Positions 44,239-57,800 of a DNA stretch of 64,000 bases are shown here, piece by piece; within the stretch, counting starts at the first letter, position 1, and the number at the start of each line of letters is the position of its first letter. Source of the stretch: Manihot esculenta. Taxonomy: Eukaryota; Streptophyta; Magnoliopsida; Malpighiales; Euphorbiaceae. The translations under genes and the position numbers were made by a program. The notes under the pieces were generated by a model. The model saw only the letters and a list, made by a program, of their open reading frames with translations, was not told where the DNA came from and did no database searches. The stretch is from positions 5,599,248 to 5,663,247 of the forward strand of contig NC_035162.2 of assembly GCF_001659605.2 (NCBI RefSeq), written 5' to 3'.

Positions 44239-47200
44239 ATGGCCAGAAGCAATAACAGCAAGAATGAAGAGCCAAACACAGCTCCTGAACCAGATCTCTG
44301 GTATGATATAACCTTAGGCCGCTCCTTCAAAGACCACAACAATCATCCCTCTCCCAAGTTCTGCACTTTACGTTGTAAGTACCCTTAACCCTCAGAATCC
44401 ATTTCCATTTCTCTACGCCGCTTGCTTTGATTTTTGGTCTTTAGAAAATTGAAGTGAACTCTTAACTGCGCTACAGTTAATTACGGTACAATTGAAAAAA
44501 AAAAATAGTGATAAAACGGATTAGATGTTTTTTATTATTGGACTTTAGCTAAGAAAACATGCTTATATTTTTTTTTTGTCGAAACTCTTTATTTTTTTGT
44601 GATTTATTTTTATTATTATTATTATTCTGTAGATGAATTTAAACCAGCTTCAATTGATAAGAGTCAACCAGGATCACTGCACAAGGGAAAAAATAACAAG
44701 GTTACTGTAGAGTATCACAACAACCAATATGGAAAACCCAAAGTAACCTTTGAGGGTGTAAGTGAAGATTACAAGGAAAATGATGCTGTGTTGTTCTTTG
44801 ACGGTGAGACCTTTCGCTTGGAGCGGTTGCATCGTGCAGTGAAGAGATTGAGGCATGTTCGTTTACCTGGTGAGTCTGCAGCTGCCATGACATCGGCTAC
44901 ATTGGTTGCACCGGCAGTCGAAAACTATTCACCACCAGTTAATAAAGGAACAAATCAACAGTTTTTGAACAAAGTCGTGGCTCATCAAGTGCAAGTGAGT
45001 CTATTTGATTGTTCACCTTTTTTTTAAAACCTTTATATTACTAGTAACGATACAGATTTTGTACACAATACACGTTGAGTACATAAATCTTAGTTGTGAT
45101 TTTTTTTCTCAAAGCTTCTATATAATGTTGAAGCTTTAATTTGTTTCTCCCCCTGAAAGTTCATAAGCTTCAGGTTTAGGACTGGTCAGCACTAGTTTGT
45201 GGCTAAGTGATAATTGCTCTCTCCCCTGCCATATATATTTTTCAAAATTGTATATTTAGCTCCCTAGCTAATGCTGGAATAGTACTTATGTTTGGCACTG
45301 CCGCCAGGCCTATGCTGCACAAAAAAGCTGATATCTGTTCCTAGTTTCCTGCAATCATATTGTAGCTTTTATACCTGGGACTTACATTTGTTCTGCAATC
45401 AATAAATCATCTCCATTATTTCTGTGTTCATTTGCTTTTAATGAATTCCTTGCTGCAACAGGGTTCAAATCATCTTCCTGTTTATAGGTTACTGTTTGCA
45501 TGCCTACTACACATGTTGTGCTTACTTTCTCACTGCTTGTTCATAAACTGCACTAATTTACATCTACTCTGCTTATAATTTATTGAAACTCTCCAGCTGA
45601 CCTTAGATACCAAGCTACCTTATATTATCTGGCTAATGAAACACTTCATGTTTCTGGGGTCTTAAAATGCATTTTATTGTGAAAGAAAGCCTTTTTGAGA
45701 TAATGATTTCAGTGTTTCAACATATGTTGTTCCCAATGAAACTCTGCAGGTGGAACAGGTTGGCATTGGTGACTCAGAAAACTCTGGTATGTCTTCTTTT
45801 AGCTAATAATTGCTAGTGGAGTTACATTGATGGATATTATGATTTATTGATTGATATTTGATAATAGATGTAGGCTGAAGGTAGATAAGTTTAAACTAAC
45901 TTGATTTTACTGATTGATATTATATATATGGCTTTTCTAACAAAAACTTTTTAGCAGTTCAAACAGACTAACCAGGAGCTAGTTTGTCCTATCACTGAGT
46001 TCTGATATTCTGCCTCTTGTATGCTATTTTAGTATCGACATGCATCAGTTTTTTTTAGTCTAAATTTCAATACTTGTTTACACTTGAGCTTGATCTGACA
46101 GCAAAGATGCATTAAGACCTTGAGAATCTATACTTTTTTATGTGTACATGCATACACACACAAAGAATAACAATACAACAACAACAACGTCATGAAATAT
46201 GAAGAGCACATTAGCATTAATACATCTGCTTGTGGTTGTGGCATGATATAACAGATGAAAGCCCTTGCCTCGAGTCTGAGACTAATGATGAGGAAGCTTA
46301 CTTTTTAAACAATTTTGAGTGCTATTTATGCAATATTTCCTGGTTTTTTTATGAGATTGATAATTGAATATTGAATCCAAAATTTCATTTGGAAAATCAA
46401 TGATTAATTGGGAATTTTATGTTTTCCCTTGAATGGAATGTTAAAGGCTGATAATTATGGTTTCGTAAAGGCCCAAAACTACTGCACAATGTTCTGGTTA
46501 AGTTGTGCGTGCATAGAGAATTGTCTGGACTGCATATCCTTCTAAAAGATATCTTTATGCTGAAAAAAAATCCAACTTAACCCAACAAACTTGACCAAGC
46601 TTACCCAAAATACACTAGTTAGCCAAATTTTCAAATGAACAAAATTTACTAGAACGGATCTGATTAACAAACATGTTTCAACCTTTGGTTTAGGGTTGAT
46701 CTTTCTATACTGGAACCTGAATTAACTTGACCTGAATCTGTCTCAACCCAAATCCATCTGCAATAAATGAGCAATCTTGCATTTTAGCTGACTAACGCAA
46801 TTTCGTTCAAACTAAAATGACCAAAGTAATAGTGGGATGAGTCGGTTCTCTCTCTCTCTTTCTTCTTTTGCCTTCACCAAAACTTGATTTATAATGATCT
46901 GGCTACCAGCTCTATCATCATCTCTTCTTGATTATGTTGCTGTGGCTGACTCACTTCCCCTCTTCTAGTTGCAGAATCTGCAGAACAGAAGACACCGGAG
47001 CATCCATCAAACCTTCCTAATCCATCAGACATGCCACCAGAACTTAAGAATTATGAACATGAGGAGCATTTAGACATAGTCAATGATCATGATAATGATT
47101 GTGGAACAACCGACAAAGAAAATGAATCTGGAAAGGGATCACGCACATGTCTTGACATTGATATTAACTTGCCACATCAGGCTGATACAGATGATGAGAT

Positions 47201-47444
47201 TGCTGATGTTGATATCAGTGATGATGAAGCTGACAAGGGCCCTAATGCTGCAGAAGCTCTTAGAGCTCAGGTCAATGCGGAAGTGATGAAAGAGCAAGCT
47301 TCAAGCTCAAGTACTAGCAGTGGAACTGACAGCAGCACAAGTGAGAATGGAAGTGGCAGTGGTAGTGGGAGTGGGAGTGAAAGCGGAAGTAGCAGTAGCA
47401 GTGATAGCGAAAGCAGTGACAGTGACTCGGTCACCTCCATCTGA
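44239..47444 (+). CDS. ELL-associated factor (EAF) family transcription elongation protein
   Basis: Four exons: 44239-44374, 44633-44994, 45750-45786 and 46969-47444, in frame at GT-AG sites, giving about 336 residues. The EAF N-terminal domain spans about residues 20-125: WYDITLGRSF, FCTLRYEFKPASID, NKVTVEYHNNQ and VLFFDGETFRLERLHRAV. The C-terminal half is disordered and strongly acidic (DIDINLPHQADTDDEIADVD), ending in a Ser/Gly/Glu tract with SGSGSGSGSE and SVTSI. In animals EAF partners ELL in the super-elongation complex that speeds RNA polymerase II; plant homologues share the domain and presumably act in the nucleus. Exon 3 is only 37 bp. A 31-bp stretch around the stop codon recurs at 48909-48939. 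Confidence 0.9.
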
Positions 47445-48897
47445 ATTACTTGAGTAATTTTGGTTCACTTAGATACTAAATTTAATGATGCTGGCTGATT
47501 TGATGTAGTTTAGGGCTTAGCACGCTGATCATATTGTTGGAATTAGTCATCCATTGTTATGTAGTATGAGTCTTGAGCCAAATGCACCACATGATTGTAT
47601 AGAGTTAGGTTAAGATTTTAGATCAATTTGGTTTTCAGGGCGTCATTGTAATTCAGTGTATCTTTTAAATTCTCTAGGGCCATGTATTTTCTGAGATCTA
47701 TTCTGTTGTCACTTAGATCCGATGTATGATATGTAAGGTAGATTGAAAGCTTGAAATGCATAACTGAAGGAAGTTATTCCGCAGTTGTTCCATAATGTGG
47801 ATTTTTCCAATCCATGTGACGCCAGTTCGTAGTTTCAGTTTGGACTTGGCTTTTATATGCATAAATAGTTTAACTGAGGACAAAAGAAAGACTTCCTTCT
47901 TTGGTGCTTGTGTGGAATTTGAAACTTTTGAGGAGAGGCAGTTATCATGGTTTTAATTCATAATCTCATCATGAATTATAATGATCAATCAAATATCACT
48001 GCATGCAGCAGTAATATGTATTTATAGTATCAGATGATTAATGAAATAGTTAAAATAAGATGATGTTGTGTTGTGTCTCGGGACTCATCAATTCAAAGTG
48101 TAGTGAGAATGAGAGAAGAAATGATGTTTGGAAGAAGAGAGATGAGAGAGAAATAAAGAGATATGTAGCAGTTGAGAGAGTGAACAAGAGGAACTGTGAA
48201 AGCTTTCAGATTTTCTTTGACTGTAGTTCTGGTTCTTTTCAATACAACTTGCATTATTTTATACTTCAGCTTTTTTTGCTATATCTGTTACAGATTTGAA
48301 CTTCCCTAACGACTATCCAACTTCTGCTGACTCTAGCTGATTCCGTGTCGTCATTGATAGTCGTCTAACTGTTATCAGTTCTAACAAGTTAGTTTTGGTT
48401 AGGATCAGAATGGGACCCTTTCATATGGGAACTTTGGTCAGAAAGTTTGAATCTTGGTAATGTATTCTGGCCCCAGTCGTCTGGATCGACTCTGTTTTGT
48501 CTTAATGTTTGCTAAATGCCCTGTGCCTGGCAATTGTCCTCTTTCACTGCCCTGTAGCTTCAATATGAATTCTCAAATGAACACCAAAACACCAACTTTT
48601 CCTGCAAGTTGGTGTCTGTACTTGAAACTGTATTATTCCATAATGGGAGAGAGTAGGAATTCAAAAAAAAAAAAAGGTGTTTCCTTGTATATGTCTTGGT
48701 TGTTTACTGGACCCTGCCAGTCTTATTTTACTGAAAATAAATGGGATAAAGATGGTGGACAATGTGCCTGCTACCTTCTCCATGCGTTGCCATTTGCATC
48801 ATGTTCCAGTTTCCAGTCCCAGGCACTCAGACTCGTTGCTGTCGCCCTTTACCATGTTTCTTCAAAATTTTCCATCCATTTCTTTCAAGGAAAATCA
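47445..48897. other. EAF 3' UTR and intergenic DNA; possible transposon remnant at 48000-48425
   Basis: 47445 to about 47850 is the likely 3' UTR of EAF, since its sequence is partly repeated at 48940-49210. 48000-48425 contains GAGAGAGAAATAAAGAG, CTGTTACAGA and TAACTGTTATCAGTTC, which look like pieces of a Copia-type LTR, but I see no ends. The open frames at 48454-48979 have no recognisable domain. Confidence 0.4.
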
Positions 48898-49210
48898 AAG
48901 CGAAACCGGTGACAGTGACTCCATCCCCTCCATCAGAATGATATCAAGTCATTTTGCGACACATGAACACCGAGTTTGATAATCTGACTGATAAAGGAGT
49001 TCAGCGCTCAAATTTAGCATATAGATTGGAGAGAAGAGTAGAATTACAGAGATTAATCAACCTCGAGACAAGGGCACCAAATGATTTTACAGAGTTAACT
49101 AAAGATTTTTTAGCTTACTTTTTAAAACTAGTGAGATCAGTTTGGTTTTCAGAGGTTGATTGAAATGCAGTGCCTTCTTTCTGATATTGATTCTCATGTC
49201 ACTTTGCACC
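48898..49210 (+). pseudogene. Decayed duplicate of the EAF 3' end
   Basis: GTGACAGTGACTCCATCCCC plus CTCCATCAGAAT (48909-48939) matches 47416-47446, the last codons and stop of EAF, at 27 of 31 positions. Similarity continues into the 3' UTR: AAATGATTTTACAGAGTTAA versus CATGATTGTATAGAGTTAGG, then CAGTTTGGTTTTCAGAG versus CAATTTGGTTTTCAGGG. The EAF stop TGA is changed to AGA here. Nothing matching the upstream EAF exons is found nearby, so this is a truncated tandem copy without coding function. Confidence 0.75.
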
Positions 49211-49462
49211 CATTCTCGAGGTCAATCATGAGAATGACTCTACTTGTTTTTTAAATTTTTTCTGAGAACAAACTCTCACCGGATGAGATTTGACAAGTAT
49301 ATGTGTGTGGGTGCATGTATTTGAAGGAAAATTTTCTTATAAATATATTCATTTACAAAAATAAGTTCCCCACATTGTTCTCAAAATTTATACTTGTAAA
49401 ATTCACTAATGCCAAATCTTAAACAGCATGACTGCTTTGAGACGAAAAAGACAAAGCTGAAT

Positions 49463-52400
49463 TTATGTAGAAGTAGGTTCTTCCTTTTCTGGGTCCGTTC
49501 CTCTATCCTCATCACCTCCTTCAACTCCCACATATCCATTCTCCAAAATTTTGTGCTCTGAGGGCAGATTTTTCCTAGCTTTCTTGCTCCCTTCAGCTTT
49601 CCAAAATTCCCAAATCCGGGTCTTTGGTGGAGGTGAAGCATCTACCAGAGGTGCAACCAGTCCTGGTTTTCCATCATCAATCACTGCATCTACCAACCCA
49701 TATTCTTTAGCTTGCCAAGCATCCATGAAATTATCACGATCAGTATCAACTTCAATCTGTGGATAACAAAATGGCAAGTTTAAAACAAACCAGCGATGCA
49801 ATTGGAGGATGAAAGAGAACGGAAAATAATTTTACGCCTTACCTGCTCCACAGGCTTCCCAGTAGCTCTTGACATTATCTTGTTAAGCTTAATCTTGTGG
49901 TAATTCATTTCTCTTATCCGTATGCTCATCTCTGATGCCTGAGACCAAAAAATACAATTGCTCAAAAAGGAATGTCAAGAAATCTTGAGAAACCACCTTA
50001 ATAGCACTAGTGTTCCTCCAATACCAAAGTATAAACTCACACCATGCTGAAACCTCTGAAAATTATTGATATAAGGCTTATATAATAAAGCAAGGATAAG
50101 TCCACGCCTTTTAAAAGTCAAATTATACCAGGACGACACAATTTAAATCAACACGTGTTAATTAAACATACAAAAAGCAAGGTAATACAACCCAGAGAGG
50201 GAGAGAGAGAGAGAGAGAGAGATAGAGAGAGGGGGGGGGGGGGGGTTAATCCTTAGCAAATGACTCCTAGTTCAAAAGCCTAAATTTCAGTGGAAGTTTA
50301 ATTTTTCACTTCAGATCAGCCATCAAAACTAAGCAATAACCTATTAAGTGCAAGCAGTAGCAACTTAATTGAGTTGTGCTTAAGTTGTAACTCATCAGCA
50401 AAAGATAGTTCTCTAGCTTGAAAATCTAAAATAGGCCACCTGAACAGAAGAATTCAAAAAGTTCAACATATTTCTTATGTTTATATCTTCTTAATGGAAA
50501 TTTTGTGTTGTAAATAAGGAGATTGGCAACCTAATATCACAAAATTATAAACTTGATCCAAGGTCAAGAAACAATTTTGGAATGAAAAATGAGAGAAGAC
50601 CAACTATATTGCCACATAGGCCTAACCAAATTGCTAGTAGTTGGCAATGGCTATTATCCTTTCACTTACCAAGCACAGCAAAACATGGCAAGGGATTCAA
50701 CCATTGAAACCTATACTGCTCTTATTTAAATCTCATATCCACCACATCAAAGATTAAACCTTTAAGTGAGATGAGCTAGTTGCCCAAGCCAACTACAGAA
50801 ACAGCACAGATAAAGACCTATGAGAGCAAAACATCAATACAAAAGAAAATGATCCACCACCCCTGCCACTGATATCAACCACATGAATCATGGAAAAGAA
50901 AGCCTTAGAGTGGTAACGTATAAACTCCAACACTTTGAACTAAACTTGAAAAATGTTATAAGACAATGGAAGAGAAAAAAAATTAACATCAGACCACTGC
51001 AGCCTTCTGAAATACTTGCATCAAATTGTAACAAAAAATAAACCACTTTCCTGATCAAAATCTTTTCATGGGAAATACCAAACAAAAAGGGGTGCTTTGA
51101 TATAGCATTTAAGTATCTAAAATTAGTTAGAATTAGCTTCATCCTTATATAAATCACTCTCTGAGAGTCAAGTTTAGTTGAATATTATAAGTGCTCTTCA
51201 CTTGGGAGGGAAAGGAATTGTAACGTTACCACTGCTTTGAAATTTTAAAATTGAGGAAACTGTACTATCAGAAGTCCATGGATTGTATTCGCATCACTTA
51301 GTGCAAGGACTTCAAGGAAAAGAATACAAAGATAAGCAGCAATCAGATACTTACTTTGCCTCCAGCAGTTCCAAGTGGCTGATGGATCATCACTCTCCCA
51401 TTGGGCATGCAGAACCTTTTGCCTTTGGAACCAGAAGCAAGAAGAAATGCTCCCATTGATGCAGCAAGCCCCAGGCAAATAGTTGAAACATCAGCCTTGC
51501 ACAACTTCATTGCATCGTATATACCCAATCCTTTGTGCATAACAAATGAAGAAAAAAAGAGTCAGAAATTAATCAGGGCACTTGAGACCCAGTTATAGCT
51601 AAAATTAAAATAAATTAATCATGGTCGTGTTATAACTCCATTTAGGGCCTTTACCAAAAGTGTCACTTTAGATGGTAAAATTATAATGCTCATGTTCACG
51701 AAAGTCTAAGAAATAGCTTTTCACTGCCACTAGTGCGACTTATCCAACGCAATCCTTCACAACCAGAAAATGAGAATGGTTGATTTGTTGCTTGGCATAT
51801 GAAACTTTCAAGTGCAACACAGAAAGTTCATTTCATAATCTATGGAAGAAGCCCCATCTCCAAGATGAACAACTCATCCCTACATTACTTTTATCTGACG
51901 ATGTATAACAAGTGACTGATGCTTATTTGGACAAGGAAGGTTGCTTCAAATCCTAATGGTTCAATCGCATCGGTTAAATCTCCTTACCAAGAAGATAACA
52001 CAAAAACTGATAGACATTGATTCAGTACAACTTTATAGAAGTAATTGCGCCCTTTTGATTTGTCCATGAAGATGCATAGTTGCATACACACAGGAAAAGT
52101 GGGGCCAGCATAATTACCCAGAAAGAAAACAAGTAGAAGAGAAAATTTTCCTGATATCAAGATTAACAAGAAGATATGTGATTACTGATTATAAGGTCCA
52201 TAATCACTATTTACAGCTGGATGCAGCAGCAGCTACATGTGAAGCTGTTCCATTCCCTCTGGACATTCGCTTGCCCTCATAATTACTATGAAAATTGAAA
52301 AAAACCTCTGAGAAAAGAGGCCGGCTACAAAATTAACCAAGTCGAACCAAATCAGAGACACAAACTGGCAGTTAGTCCTGAGACTCTTACATCTCGAAAT

Positions 52401-54189
52401 CCTGCAAAGCCTAACAAGAAAATATTTGGGCTATTCTTAAAATTCATGCCCATTATGGGTCTACTCAACTAAAACTAAACCCCAAAGTAACTAGGCCATA
52501 TATATGGATCATTTTCTTCCATTTCACATGGTTTAGGGCTATATCTTCATAGGCCACTAAAATTTGTTTTTCCCTCTTCTTCCCTGGAGCATCTTAGTAC
52601 TGCCCTCATTGTCTTATCTGTAAAATACAGTGTGCACAACCATTCTGTAATGGTGCATTTATTGATCTACAGTGTGAGTGTCCAAAACACCTAAACTCCC
52701 TTTATCAAATTTTCCTTTCTGGCGCCACTTCCACTTTCCTAATTGCGTTCATTTTTGAAGCTAAGACTAATTTTTGAAGCTAAGACTAATTTAGAACCAA
52801 TCAAGAGGATGATATGATTGATGACTAAAATCTAACAGGTGATTTTAGGTTCGTTCAATCTAACTATTTTGAATCTTCTTATTTATTAGGAAACAAACAT
52901 GTTTGTCAATCTTTCCTTCAATGTCTAGATCACTTTGAGTCCTTTCTCCTTCACAAACAGCTCCAAATAAACATCAAATCTTGGATCATTTAGGCTGATG
53001 ATATATAAAGGGGAACCACAAAATTAGAGAACCAAAAATCAACCATGCCATGCAAACTTAAGAGCATACCAGCAGTAACAGAACCACCAGGTGAATTAAT
53101 GAACAACTTGATGTCTTTTGTTGGGTCTTCAGCATCAAGGAATAAGAGCTGACTTATGACAAAATCTGCTGTCATATCATCTACCTGCCCAACATCAATG
53201 GAAGTAATTCAAACAAACTTTGTTTTAGTATTGAAGCACATATACACACCATGATAATTCAAATTTCACCAAAAAATTTCAGGTTTTGGGCTATCATTTG
53301 TGCATATACAGTAGCATTTAGAAGACCAGATAAAGGACAATTGCTCAAAGAAAGGTCCATACCAAATCTCATTTCTTTAAAAAGAAAAGTAATATGAGCA
53401 GTCAGCAATAATGAAACACAACCCAGACTCTGCATTTAAGGCCAAAACAACCTATTAAATAAATAGAGCCCCTGACAAGGATATCTCTAACAAAAGAAGT
53501 GTGATGCAAATAAACAAATAATGAATTAAACAAATATTTTACTGATCCAATAATTTGCTCCAAAAACCATGTTTACATGTATATATCCAATGAAAGACTA
53601 TATTACAAATCTAACCGGAATCTGGAAACTTGCTCCCCATATCTCTAACAAAACAAGTATGCTGAACCTAACTCAAAAATCCACATCTCAAGCATACCTT
53701 TATACAAAATATGTAAAACGGAAATCAATAGAACTAATGATATCCACACATTAAAAAGCCAAGAGAAAGGAAAACCCACCTCCAAAATAATCAATGAGAA
53801 CCAAAAACTGAATTCAAATAGAAAAACAGATCAATCTAACTTAAATACGAGTAGGGAGGCAAGAGCAAGACCTGAGAACCCAAGAAGATGATTCGTTGTC
53901 GGAGGAGCATGTTGGTCGTATCTAGCTCCTCGAATCTTGGCAGAGATGGAGCAGAAGTAGCAAAAGAAGAGAAATTCGCAACATCCCAATTACCGGATAA
54001 GGTCTGTCTTCTTGTACCCACATTCAAGGCCTTAACAGCCAAGGGCTTCCTTCTTCTACCAATAATGGGAGCTTTACCATCAGTGGTAACGACAGGAAGC
54101 AAAAGCTGCTTGTGGATAAAACTGTGACTGGAGAAGCAAAGAGGGCTTGTTGATTGAGATGCAGCTACACATGTTAAACCTCTCTCCAT
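49463..54189 (-). CDS. CLPP3: ATP-dependent Clp protease proteolytic subunit 3, chloroplastic
   Basis: Five exons: 54189-53872, 53184-53070, 51530-51355, 49938-49843 and 49756-49463, in frame at GT-AG sites, giving 332 residues. A transit peptide of roughly 60 residues precedes the ClpP fold, which begins near [20 protein letters not shown]. Catalytic residues are Ser169 (GLAASMGAF), His194 (VMIHQPLG) and Asp243 (DTDRDNF). The oligomer-forming [14 protein letters not shown] region is complete. The long C-terminal extension (about residues 275-332, [18 protein letters not shown] onward) is typical of ClpP3. This subunit belongs to the ClpPR core of the plastid stroma, which degrades proteins fed by ClpC/ClpD. 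Introns 2 and 3 are each about 1.5 kb, and intron 3 contains a GA/G microsatellite. It is divergent to the SINA-like gene and convergent with EAF. Confidence 0.95.
50197..50245 (+). repeat. GA microsatellite followed by G-run
   Basis: About 34 bp of GA dinucleotides run directly into 15 consecutive G bases, inside CLPP3 intron 3. A likely polymorphic and replication-difficult site. Confidence 0.9.
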
Positions 54190-54790
54190 TTATTGAATCC
54201 GTAGAAAAATTTCCTTCCCCTTACTATCTCTTTCCTCGGAAAATGGCCAGTGACCGAATTCGTCTTATTGCAGGTCGCGATTAGGATTCGGCAGCAGCAT
54301 ATGCAGATAGAGAGACTGCAGTTCTCAGTGAGGCTATACGATGCCGTTTCATTCCTAATTTCTAATATCTGCGTGCAGCGATATTTTATTATTATAAGAA
54401 TTATTATTATTACGAAACTTCTAAGCGATTTAACCAATTGGTTTCAACAACGGGCAATTTCAGAATTTTGTGATAAAGTGAGGAAAATTATCACTTAATT
54501 TTTATAATAAAAAAATTTATTAATTAATTTTTTAAAATTATAAAAAATAAATAATAAAATATTTAATAGTAAAATAATTAAAAAAATTAAATAATAAATT
54601 TTTTAAAATATTAAAATATTTTTAATATAAAATTAATTAATAATTTTTTTTATACTACATTAAATATTTGTTTTTTTAAATTAAAATCCAAAACTGTAAA
54701 AAGCAGAACGCCGCGTTTTTGAGAGCGTGATAAAACATGAGATGAGAAAAGAGCGATCGTGCTGAGAGGAAATAAAAAATTTACAGAGAC
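54190..54790. promoter_or_regulatory. Divergent promoter region between CLPP3 and the SINA-like gene
   Basis: Start codons on opposite strands are 601 bp apart. 54490-54680 is very A+T-rich, flanked by more balanced DNA on both sides that probably holds the two leaders. No other gene is present. Confidence 0.45.
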
Positions 54791-57700
54791 ATGGCGAGAT
54801 TCTCAGTTGGCGGAGAAGCAGATGAGGGGCCAAGCAGTCCAAGGCGAAAGAGACAGAAGAACCGTGATTCTTCTGAACAACCGTCCTGGCATGATACAGA
54901 AGATGAAAATGTTGAAATAGTAGAGGAGGACGATGAGCTATTAGAGGAGGAAAATGACCAAAGTGAAGAACAACAACAAGAACGAGTTGAGGAACATGAT
55001 TTGGACGAGGAAGAGGAAGGAGAAGAAGATGACATCTTGCTCACACCGATCGTCCTACCTAGATCATCTAATCGTCCTTCACCAGTCCGAAGCAGAAATG
55101 GGGCGATTTGCGTGACCCTAACAGACACAGAGGTGCTTGATTGTCCCATCTGCTACGATTCGTTGACCATTCCCGTCTTTCAGGTGTTCTTATATCTGCA
55201 TGCAATGGATTACTGTTCTTTATTATCTTTATTGCATTTTTCCGCCTTTATGTTAAGTTGTCGTAATTGATTGTTCATTGTTGGCTTATCACATACAAGT
55301 TTGGTATATGTATTCTGTTTTCTTGTGCATTTTGGTGATATATATAGATTTTGCAGTATCTGTCTTATGAAATACTTGAAATTTCAGGGGTTTCTTGCTT
55401 TTGTATCTGGGTTTTAGTTGTTTATTGTGACTATTTGGTATGGAGAACTTTGAAATTTGACTTAGCTTCTTGCAAGTGTGTTCTCTTACCATATGTATTA
55501 AAAATTTTCTTTGTATTGTATGAAAGGAATTATGTTATGGTGTCCTTTGAATTAGAGATTAAGCTTTTCTATTTAAGGTGACTAAGAATATGGTCTTTTA
55601 ATGATTTTGAAGGAGAAAGCATTCTTGGGTTCTAATGAGCTCTTTACTGTTGAATATTTACTTAAGCATCATTTGATTGATTGGATGAGGTTCGTAGTGT
55701 TCGAATGACAGCTCAAGCAAACAGAAAATGAGCGGGAATAAGATGCCTTTATTGATCATTGAGATGGTATTTATACAGGTGATATGAAAGCTAGCAACAT
55801 GTGAAAAAGCAAAGCAGAAAAACGACTTTTCCCGCCTGGCAACTAAGAAAGAAAACAATTAACAAAACAGTGTAGCTTTTCTGTTTTCCCTTGGAACCAA
55901 AATGCAGTGTAGCTTCATTAAACCAAGCACATCGTATTGATTAGTTAACACAGTCTTTTCCACGATGGAGGTTTAGGTGTGAGGCAATTACTTTTGAGAT
56001 ACTGTTTTAGAAATCGCTCTGCAGATTCTTTTTCCGGAGAGCTATTAGGTTGAAGCATGCTATTAGCAAGCGGTGACTGGCGCAGAAAAATTTTGCATAG
56101 TTTTATGTGGTGGGTTTATGAATAGTTGCTTAATGTCGCTGTGATACTTTAGTAATGTGTTTCCTTGAATGTGGAGAATGTCAAGCTGGTCCTATTCTGA
56201 GAAGAAGTATTATGCAAAAATGCAGCTCCAGGGCCTGGTTTTTTTCTTTTTAATTGTGGGGAAAATGCTGAGGCTGTTGCTTATATTGGACTCTGATAAA
56301 TACAAGTTTTGAAGCTTTGTTATGCATATTGGGTGGTGAACCTTTAGGATTTGCCCTATATAATACAGCTGGGTTGTGAGTGGGAGAAAATGCTTAGCTT
56401 ATGAAATTTGAACACAGATTGGACTAAAATAAGAAAATATTTCAAAGGGAATTGGGGGTTATCTGTCCTGTGAATAGATTTGTCATTTGTGGATGAACTA
56501 TGAAAGCAGCACCTAAGCCAGATACATCTAAAAGGATGTTATAGACCAAGAAGTTGAAAATTTTATTAGGAGGATTATACAAGGTGATGATGTGTGTATA
56601 AATGTGATGCTGAAGCTATGAATCAATCTTCTTCTGCACTAGCCAATTTTGAGGGGCATAGTTATCTTTAATTTTTCTTTTCTTTTCTTTTCTTATGTTT
56701 GGGGTTAGATGGGCAGTCTTAAATTCAGTTATATATTTACTTGAGAATTTGTATGGAAAGAAGTTAATTTTTCTTTCCTTTTCTTGTGTTTGGAGCAAGA
56801 AGTGAAGGTGGGTATTTATTTCCTACAGATCCCTGAATCATTAGATATCGATGATAGAAATAAGTGATATTTTACTTAGAAAGACTGGATTTGGTGTTAT
56901 TTTACTCATAAAGTTAATTATGTGGCATTTGGTCCGTCAACTTCAATTTATATATTTTTGAACTTTTCTAATATATTTGGTTTATTTTGTAACATATATC
57001 TTTTTCATAACTATTTGCATGTTTTCTGGGCAACTCAGTGTGAAAATGGGCATACAGCTTGCTCTTCCTGCTGCAAAAAAATTGCAAATAAATGTCCTTC
57101 CTGCTCTTTGCCGATTGGATATAATCGATGTCGGGCCATTGAGAAGGTTCTTGAATCAGTTAAACTACCATGCCAAAATCTGATGTATGGGTGTGGAGAA
57201 ATGGTTTTATACAGCAAGAAATTTGACCACGATAAGACCTGCACCCATGCACCCTGTTCATGCCCCCTATCAGGTTGCAATTTTATTGGCTCATCGAGAC
57301 TGTTGTACCAGCATGTTACCCGTAAACACAAGGGTTCTGCTACACGCTTCCAATATGGTAACACCTTTCCTGTATTCTTCACTATTAATGATAAATCTCT
57401 TCTTCTTCAAGAAGAGAAAGGTGTTTTATTTGTCCTCAGCAATAAAGCTGAAATCCTTGGAAATGTGATCACTCTTAGTTGTATAGCTCCCTCGTCATCA
57501 GATGGGGAATACTTTTATGAGCTCACGGCAAAAATGGAGGGAAGTAGTCTTAAATTTCAGTCTTTTACAAAGAACATTCAGAAGGTTAATGATGAGGATA
57601 TTCATGCGGAGGAATTCCTTGTTGTTCCAAATGTTTACTTTGGTTCTTATGGGCAGATCAGCCTGGACCTCATCATAAGGCGTTGTGATGGGTATCCTGC

Positions 57701-57800
57701 AAATGTTCAGAGAAGAACCAGAGCAAATGCTCAAAGTATCAGTACAAACATACAGAGAAGCACTGGTGCAAATACGCAAAGAAGTACAGGTGGTGTTTAA
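54791..57800 (+). CDS. SINA-like E3 ubiquitin-protein ligase
   Basis: Two exons, 54791-55183 and 57039-57800, join in frame across a 1855-bp GT-AG intron to 384 residues. The N-terminal ~80 residues are extremely acidic (runs of Glu and Asp). The RING finger starts at C118 and C121 (CPICYDSLTIPVFQ) and continues in exon 2 with CENGHTACSSCC and CPSC. The SIAH-type zinc finger follows (GCGEMVLYSKKFDHDKTC, CSCPLSGCNF, HVTRKH). A TRAF-like substrate-binding domain runs to about residue 348 (YFGSYGQISLDLIIRRCDG). SINA-family proteins ubiquitinate targets for proteasomal degradation; plant SINA-like (SINAT-related) members often carry such acidic N-termini. The last ~30 residues are a low-complexity repeat of Asn/Gln/Arg/Ser/Thr. 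Confidence 0.93.

Noticed and set aside
48454..48979. Overlapping open frames of 100-152 codons downstream of EAF
   Set aside because: They include the decayed EAF tail in the wrong context and have no recognisable domain.
54781..55149. Minus-strand Ser-rich open frame opposite the SINA-like exon 1
   Set aside because: It is the antisense shadow of the Glu/Asp-rich N-terminus (GAA/GAG read backwards gives Ser/Phe); the plus-strand frame has the RING finger.
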